25,516 bases of DNA from a virus: IMG/VR virus record IMGVR_UViG_3300030406_002169, positions 1,373 to 26,888 of that record; one strand, written 5' to 3'. How positions within the stretch are numbered: the first letter of the stretch is position 1; every line of letters begins with the position of its first letter. The notes below the pieces were generated by a model, which was not told where the DNA came from, searched no databases, and was given only the letters and a program-made list of their open reading frames with translations. Shown piece by piece: positions 21,504 through 25,516 of this stretch. The position numbers and the translations under genes are program-made.

Positions 21504-23971
21504 TATCCACCAATAGCTACTTCTAATGTAAGACCTACAACTGTTAATGGTAATGGATCAGTTTGGCGTACAAATAATTGTCCAGTATCTTGCCATGTAG
21601 GAGTTAACATAATTTTTATATCTTCTGTTTTTAATCTTGGTGGTGCTCCATATGGTTCTGTTGTACGTTGTTTTGCTTCTATAAGTTTATCTGCACTAGG
21701 ACCTGCAAAAATACCAGATGATTCTAAAACTCTTAGCCATACATGATTTAAATTTTTAACACGGCCTTGTCCAAAAGCTTCTACCTGTAAAGCTAACGGT
21801 AATGTTTGCAAATCACTTTCATATTCTAGACCTACATGAACAACGCTAGATGCACGGTCTAATGTAATAGAACCGCTAGACACTACTCTTTGTGGATGTA
21901 CCGCAGCATCTGCCAATATACTTACTGTTTTGCCTTCTAAATGGTTTAAACCAGAAATAACATTGCGTGCTACTTCGTATGTCGTAATTCCTGTATTGCG
22001 TAAACTTGCAGGTAAATCTACATCTAACTTTACTGTTGCAACTGTTGCACTTGATGTAGCAGTAATATTGCAACGATAATAATTAGAACCGCTCAATAAA
22101 ACAATTGCATCGCCAACATCATCAAGGCTTGGAGGTGCATTAAATAAATTGTAATTTGCTGTTATCGTAACGCTTTCTCCTCTTGTATAATTTGTACCGC
22201 CAGATATAGTTACTGTGCGGTTTGTATCTGTATTTGTGCCATTGTATGTTGCACCACAATCAACAAAAAAACAATCTCGTGCATTATCAAACAATCTTGT
22301 ACCTAATCTTTCTACATATTTTTTAGTTGCACCATTAATAGTTCTTTTTACAACGCAATACAATACATCATCATTTCCTTCGGATACAGTTGCAACACTT
22401 TCAAATGTGCCATCAGTATCGTGTTGATGCCATGCACCAATAGTTTGTTCTGGAACGTATGTAAAACCTAATAATTTACCATTACTACTTATAAACCAAA
22501 CAATAGGTATGGGAGCTTTAGCTAATGCCATATCTGTTATTGTTAAATTGTCAAACAAATGTGGAGCACGGAGAGATAAATCACCTGTTATAAATCCGTT
22601 AGCTTGCCAGTTATAACCTAGTTCTCTTATATGCCCACCACGAGCAGCAGCATATACCATGCTGTTATTTACAATTACAGGTTGTGCATTATTTGCACCA
22701 ACATAAGATTGTGGTTTTACTGATATAGATGTAGGTGTTATAGCGTCACTGTTAATAGATGATACTCGCCATTCTGCTGACCCAGTAAGCAATAGTAATT
22801 GTGTTAATGGAACTATGTGTCGTATTGTATTTGCTTCACGAGCAGCAACTTTAAATTTAATACGGTCATCATCTCTAATAGGACGGCCAAAAGACATATT
22901 ACTTTCAGTGCCAGATTTAGTCATTAATATGCTTTGCGGTTCATTATTAGTGCCAGCAAACACTCTACGCTGTTCAAAATAAGAAACTGCTCCCGGAAAA
23001 TTATTTGTTGTTTGAAATTCGTTTTCATATATAGGTGGAGTTCTAGAAAAATCAGGACCTATGTTTGCATCTACAATTGTTGTTCCTGATACCTCACCAA
23101 TAAATCCATATAGTCCAGCTTGTTCTTTATATACTCTGTATTTTGATGCTCCACTAACAGCATTCCATGTAATTGTATTTTTAGCTCCTGTTACATAAAT
23201 ATTATTTTGTACAGACCCAGAATTAGATTGAGAACTTTCATCAGTTAAATTATTTGCTACTGCTGTGACTACATATTCATGTGCTTCGTAAGTATCACTG
23301 TTTGTGCTACTAGATGATGGTATGTATGCAGCAACACTAACTCCTGTTGGTGATGCTAATGGACTTGCAAAGTTAATTGTTTTTAGTTCCCATTTAGTTG
23401 CACTTAATCTTCTTAATTCTCTAGGTGCATGATTAGGATGAACTAACGTCATAACATCAGCAGATTGTACATAATGCACATCAAACAATTCTGCTTGTTG
23501 ATATGGATGAGGTACTTCATAAATATTAGGACTTGTTGGCAATGGATACCAATTAGTTGCGTTTGGTGGCTGACTATTTGAATGTGCTGTTTTAGCGTAA
23601 TAATTAACGCCACTTCGTTTAGCTATATCGCCAATAGCATAATTAGTACCACCATTCCACGCAGATCCATCAACATATAATAAAGGTTGACCTTGTGTAT
23701 GAAACCTAAAATATTCATCACCAAATTCTATAACCATAGTTTGTGTTGTAGAAAAAGTAAAAGATAATAATCTTACTGTTTGTGCACTATTTTTTACTTC
23801 TGCTACATATGCAAAACCCGGTCTATTTTCAGCAGGTCCTTGTGGTTTTGCAATAAAATTACGCATTGTTGCAGCACCAGTTTGGTATTTTTTATCATCA
23901 ATACGGCCAAACATTTCTGGTGATATTTCACCTCCACCGAATGCTCTAGAAAACGTGCGTGTTACAGGCAT
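21503..23971 (-). CDS. Tail tubular protein B, nozzle (T7 gp12-like, 822 aa)
   Basis: The N-terminus (FSRAFGGGEISPEMFGRIDD, RNFIAKPQGPAENRPGFAYV, LLSFTFSTTQTMVIEFGD) is the standard opening of the T7 gp12-like nozzle or 'stabilisation' protein, which caps the short tail and holds the fibres. Two insertions are visible. One is a small CBM5/12-like module at about residues 104-144 (WNGGTNYAIGD, KTAHSNS, NWYPLP). The other is a fibronectin-III-like domain at about 205-303 (TITWNAVSGASKYRVYKE). T7 gp12 is 794 aa, so overall size is normal. GGGAGG, inside the end of the previous gene, lies about 6 nt before the ATG. Confidence 0.9.
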   Translation of the reverse strand: MPVTRTFSRAFGGGEISPEMFGRIDDKKYQTGAATMRNFIAKPQGPAENRPGFAYVAEVKNSAQTVRLLSFTFSTTQTMVIEFGDEYFRFHTQGQPLLYVDGSAWNGGTNYAIGDIAKRSGVNYYAKTAHSNSQPPNATNWYPLPTSPNIYEVPHPYQQAELFDVHYVQSADVMTLVHPNHAPRELRRLSATKWELKTINFASPLASPTGVSVAAYIPSSSSTNSDTYEAHEYVVTAVANNLTDESSQSNSGSVQNNIYVTGAKNTITWNAVSGASKYRVYKEQAGLYGFIGEVSGTTIVDANIGPDFSRTPPIYENEFQTTNNFPGAVSYFEQRRVFAGTNNEPQSILMTKSGTESNMSFGRPIRDDDRIKFKVAAREANTIRHIVPLTQLLLLTGSAEWRVSSINSDAITPTSISVKPQSYVGANNAQPVIVNNSMVYAAARGGHIRELGYNWQANGFITGDLSLRAPHLFDNLTITDMALAKAPIPIVWFISSNGKLLGFTYVPEQTIGAWHQHDTDGTFESVATVSEGNDDVLYCVVKRTINGATKKYVERLGTRLFDNARDCFFVDCGATYNGTNTDTNRTVTISGGTNYTRGESVTITANYNLFNAPPSLDDVGDAIVLLSGSNYYRCNITATSSATVATVKLDVDLPASLRNTGITTYEVARNVISGLNHLEGKTVSILADAAVHPQRVVSSGSITLDRASSVVHVGLEYESDLQTLPLALQVEAFGQGRVKNLNHVWLRVLESSGIFAGPSADKLIEAKQRTTEPYGAPPRLKTEDIKIMLTPTWQDTGQLFVRQTDPLPLTVVGLTLEVAIGG

Positions 23972-23974
23972 TAA

Positions 23975-24643
23975 TTACCTCCCAGATGTCCAAGGAACTA
24001 TATGTTCAACAGTTATATCTCTGTGTAAATTATCTTGTTGTTTTGCAGTTGTTAAATATCCTGTCATCATTTGTGTGCACCGTTTGGCTTCTGCCATACC
24101 TTGGTCACCTTTTATTATTGGACCTGCAAGCATTGATGCTAAATGCCAAGCTAACGTAATAACAAATAACGAACTAAATTCTGATGGGTCAGTAATTTTA
24201 GCCTGATATCTTAACATCGCATTTTCTTGGTTTGTATAAATAAATGATCCCTCTACTGCAAATTGTTGTGGTGAATATTGGCCAGCTACAATTGTTGGTG
24301 CATAGTTAGATGTAATTCCACCGGGTGTATCGCCAGCAGACATTCTTGTAGCGTAATCGTTTTGGGCTGAAGGAGATATTATTGCGACAGGAGACATCAT
24401 GTCCGCAGGTGCTACATATGCATATTCCCATTGATTAAGTGTATTAGTAGATAATGCAAGATTTCCACGTTTAGATGCAAAATTCCATGTGTGCATTTCT
24501 AACATGGTATCTCTTGCTATTGGATAAAAACGTGCAGCTTTTTCTGCTTGTGCTGATCCTTCTGGTGGATTAAGCGAAGCTATTGTTGCATCATCGCCTA
24601 AGTGTGCCAAGGCAAGGTTGCAAATGTCTACTTCAGTTGCCAT
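23975..24643 (-). CDS. Tail tubular protein A, adaptor (T7 gp11-like, 222 aa)
   Basis: The N-terminal half carries the clear family signature: ICNLALAHLGD, ASLNPPEGSAQAE, AARFYPIARD and MHTWNFASKRG. These proteins form the ring joining portal and nozzle. The length is close to T7 gp11 (196 aa). It is the first gene after the hairpin terminator and has an AGGAGA ribosome-binding site 5 nt before the ATG. It is followed after 3 nt by the nozzle gene. Some relatives also carry structural tail-completion roles; no enzymatic motif is visible. Confidence 0.92.
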   Translation of the reverse strand: MATEVDICNLALAHLGDDATIASLNPPEGSAQAEKAARFYPIARDTMLEMHTWNFASKRGNLALSTNTLNQWEYAYVAPADMMSPVAIISPSAQNDYATRMSAGDTPGGITSNYAPTIVAGQYSPQQFAVEGSFIYTNQENAMLRYQAKITDPSEFSSLFVITLAWHLASMLAGPIIKGDQGMAEAKRCTQMMTGYLTTAKQQDNLHRDITVEHIVPWTSGR

Positions 24644-24651
24644 GTCATCTC

Positions 24652-24692
24652 CTAATAAAAAGGGAGGATAGCAGTATTACTACTAGCCCCCT
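24652..24692 (-). terminator. Intrinsic terminator between head and tail genes
   Basis: On the operon strand a hairpin (arms about 24661-24675 and 24679-24692, AGGGGG...CCTCCCT with three mismatches or bulges, and an ATT/AAT loop) is followed at once by TTTTTATT. This is the form of a factor-independent terminator. It lies between the small head protein gene and the tail adaptor gene, the location of T-phi in T7, and could lower expression of tail genes relative to capsid genes. Confidence 0.65.
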
Positions 24693-24715
24693 GTGAATAA
24701 ATAAGAAATTAATGC

Positions 24716-24961
24716 CTATTTATTAGCTGCTTCAAGTTGACTAATAAGAGTTTCTTTTGTTTGTCGTTTATCAAGTTCTAAACCGATAGTACGACCATAA
24801 ACTTCAAGCTCTGCTTTTGTCATTGCTTCATAATCAATAACATCAGACCCACCAACAATTTCAATGTTAGTGTTTGGCTCTCCGTTATATTCAAACTCTT
24901 CATTAGCTTCTCTCATGGATTGACCAACGAAACATTTAACTTTTGCTTTGTAAATAGGCAT
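24716..24961 (-). CDS. Small head-region protein with HeH/LEM-like C-terminal motif (81 aa)
   Basis: The N-terminal half is beta-like (IYKAKVKCFVGQSM, EEFEYNGEPN). The C-terminal part YEAMTKAELEVYGRTIGLEL followed by DKRQTKETLISQLEAA is a helix-turn-helix pair of the HeH/SAP/Rho-N type that I associate with many small phage head proteins. It may bind DNA or other head subunits. AAGGAG lies 6 nt before the ATG. It follows the cement protein gene after 12 nt and is followed by the terminator. The domain assignment is by pattern only. Confidence 0.65.
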   Translation of the reverse strand: MPIYKAKVKCFVGQSMREANEEFEYNGEPNTNIEIVGGSDVIDYEAMTKAELEVYGRTIGLELDKRQTKETLISQLEAANK

Positions 24962-24973
24962 AAAATCTCCTTA

Positions 24974-25405
24974 TTAAGCTACGGTAAAACCAGAAGCATA
25001 AAATTTTCTTCCGTCACCGATTGTTTCTACTACATCAGCAGTAATTGTACCAGCGTTGAAAGTACCAGATACTGTATATCTAGCTCCAACGTATCTTTGG
25101 CCTTTGCCAGCAATGTCTGGATTAAAACGTACTACTACGTTTTTACCTGTTGTTAATGCTGCTGTAAGAATTGCATCGCTGCTTCCAATTACAGTAGGAC
25201 TAGATAAGTTAGCGTTAGCACTAGTAATAACTTCAAACTTTACACTTGTACCATTTGCTAATGCAGCAGTAACCGCAAAGTTCATATATAAAGCAGTACC
25301 TTCACCAATGTCTCTAGCTGTTCCTAAATCAATAGTGTTAGTAGATACAGCAGTTGTGGTAAGTGCTTGATCTTCGCTCACTCTGAGCAGTTTGTCTGTA
25401 ATCAT
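24974..25405 (-). CDS. Capsid cement protein, Bbp16-like (143 aa)
   Basis: The opening MITDKLLRVSEDQALTTTAV followed by STNTIDLG and GEGTALYMNFAVTAA, and the VRFNPDIAGKGQRYVGARYT block near the C-terminus, match the pattern of the Bbp16-type capsid cement proteins known from Bordetella phage BPP-1 relatives. The fold is expected to be a beta sandwich that binds outside the capsid. It directly follows the probable major capsid gene, as in BPP-1. AAGGAG lies 8 nt before the ATG. The protein is nearly free of Cys, His and Trp and is about the usual length. Confidence 0.75.
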   Translation of the reverse strand: MITDKLLRVSEDQALTTTAVSTNTIDLGTARDIGEGTALYMNFAVTAALANGTSVKFEVITSANANLSSPTVIGSSDAILTAALTTGKNVVVRFNPDIAGKGQRYVGARYTVSGTFNAGTITADVVETIGDGRKFYASGFTVA

Positions 25406-25432
25406 TTTAGATCTCCTTTAATAATAAATAGA

Positions 25433-25516
25433 TTAAACAACACGAGCTTCGCTGTTTATCAAAGCATCTACTCTTCTTAGAGGAACACCTAAGAATGATA
25501 AGTAGCTTGATGCTTG
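25433..25516 (-). CDS. C-terminus of the probable major capsid protein (partial, 27 aa in the window)
   Basis: Only the last 27 codons and the TAA are present. They end FLGVPLRRVDALINSEARVV. This LGVPxRxxDALxNxEARVV ending is one I associate with phage major capsid proteins of the HK97-type fold, and the next gene is a Bbp16-like cement protein, the expected neighbour. The rest of the gene lies beyond the window edge. Confidence 0.6.
   Translation of the reverse strand, partial: QASSYLSFLGVPLRRVDALINSEARVV

Noticed and set aside
21876-22073. 65-codon same-strand frame inside the nozzle gene, Cys-rich
   Set aside because: Cys, Tyr and Arg excess looks like an out-of-frame reading of Asn/Val/Thr codons; no supporting start signal.

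Overview
The window looks like the late (virion and lysis/accessory) half of a tailed dsDNA phage of the short-tailed, T7-like architecture, from an AT-rich marine lineage. Three things point there: the gene order, the low GC (roughly a third by eye, with strong A/T third-position bias), and protein styles that I recognise from memory of uncultured marine, SAR11 and cyanobacterial phages. The host cannot be read from the sequence; a SAR11-like alphaproteobacterium is plausible. No integrase, tRNA, rRNA, CRISPR or insertion sequence was seen.

Right to left on the minus strand runs one long virion operon. It holds the C-terminus of the probable major capsid protein (25433-25516), a Bbp16-like capsid cement protein, a small protein with a helix-extension-helix-like tail, a hairpin terminator, tail tubular protein A (adaptor), tail tubular protein B (nozzle), and three ejected internal virion proteins: gp14-like, gp15-like and a giant 2969-residue gp16-position protein. 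After these come the 1160-residue tail fibre with a T7 gp17-type N-terminus, a small receptor-binding-like protein, a fibre-chaperone-like protein, a second fibre-like protein and four small proteins, two of them membrane-associated (down to 2692). Many junctions are TAATG or ATGA overlaps, so translational coupling is the rule. A perfect 12-bp motif sits in the gaps just before the ejected-protein block and just before the tail fibre. These are the positions of the phi13 and phi17 promoters in T7, and the terminator sits where T7 has T-phi.

At the left end a plus-strand cassette (741-2699) opposes the virion operon. It encodes a holin-like membrane protein followed by three proteins with signal peptides. 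The 47-bp gap 694-740 must serve both this cassette and a leftward run of small genes (14-693), two of which are short and easily missed.

The most unusual features are a 135-codon reading frame nested inside the giant ejected protein, with an AGGAGGT ribosome-binding site and clearly higher GC than its surroundings; two ADP-ribosyltransferase-like domains plus an HExxH metallopeptidase motif in that giant protein; a cupredoxin-like domain with a complete H/C/H/M copper-ligand set inside the tail-fibre stalk; and the third exported protein, whose start cannot be explained without a frameshift at a six-T run or a very long overlap.
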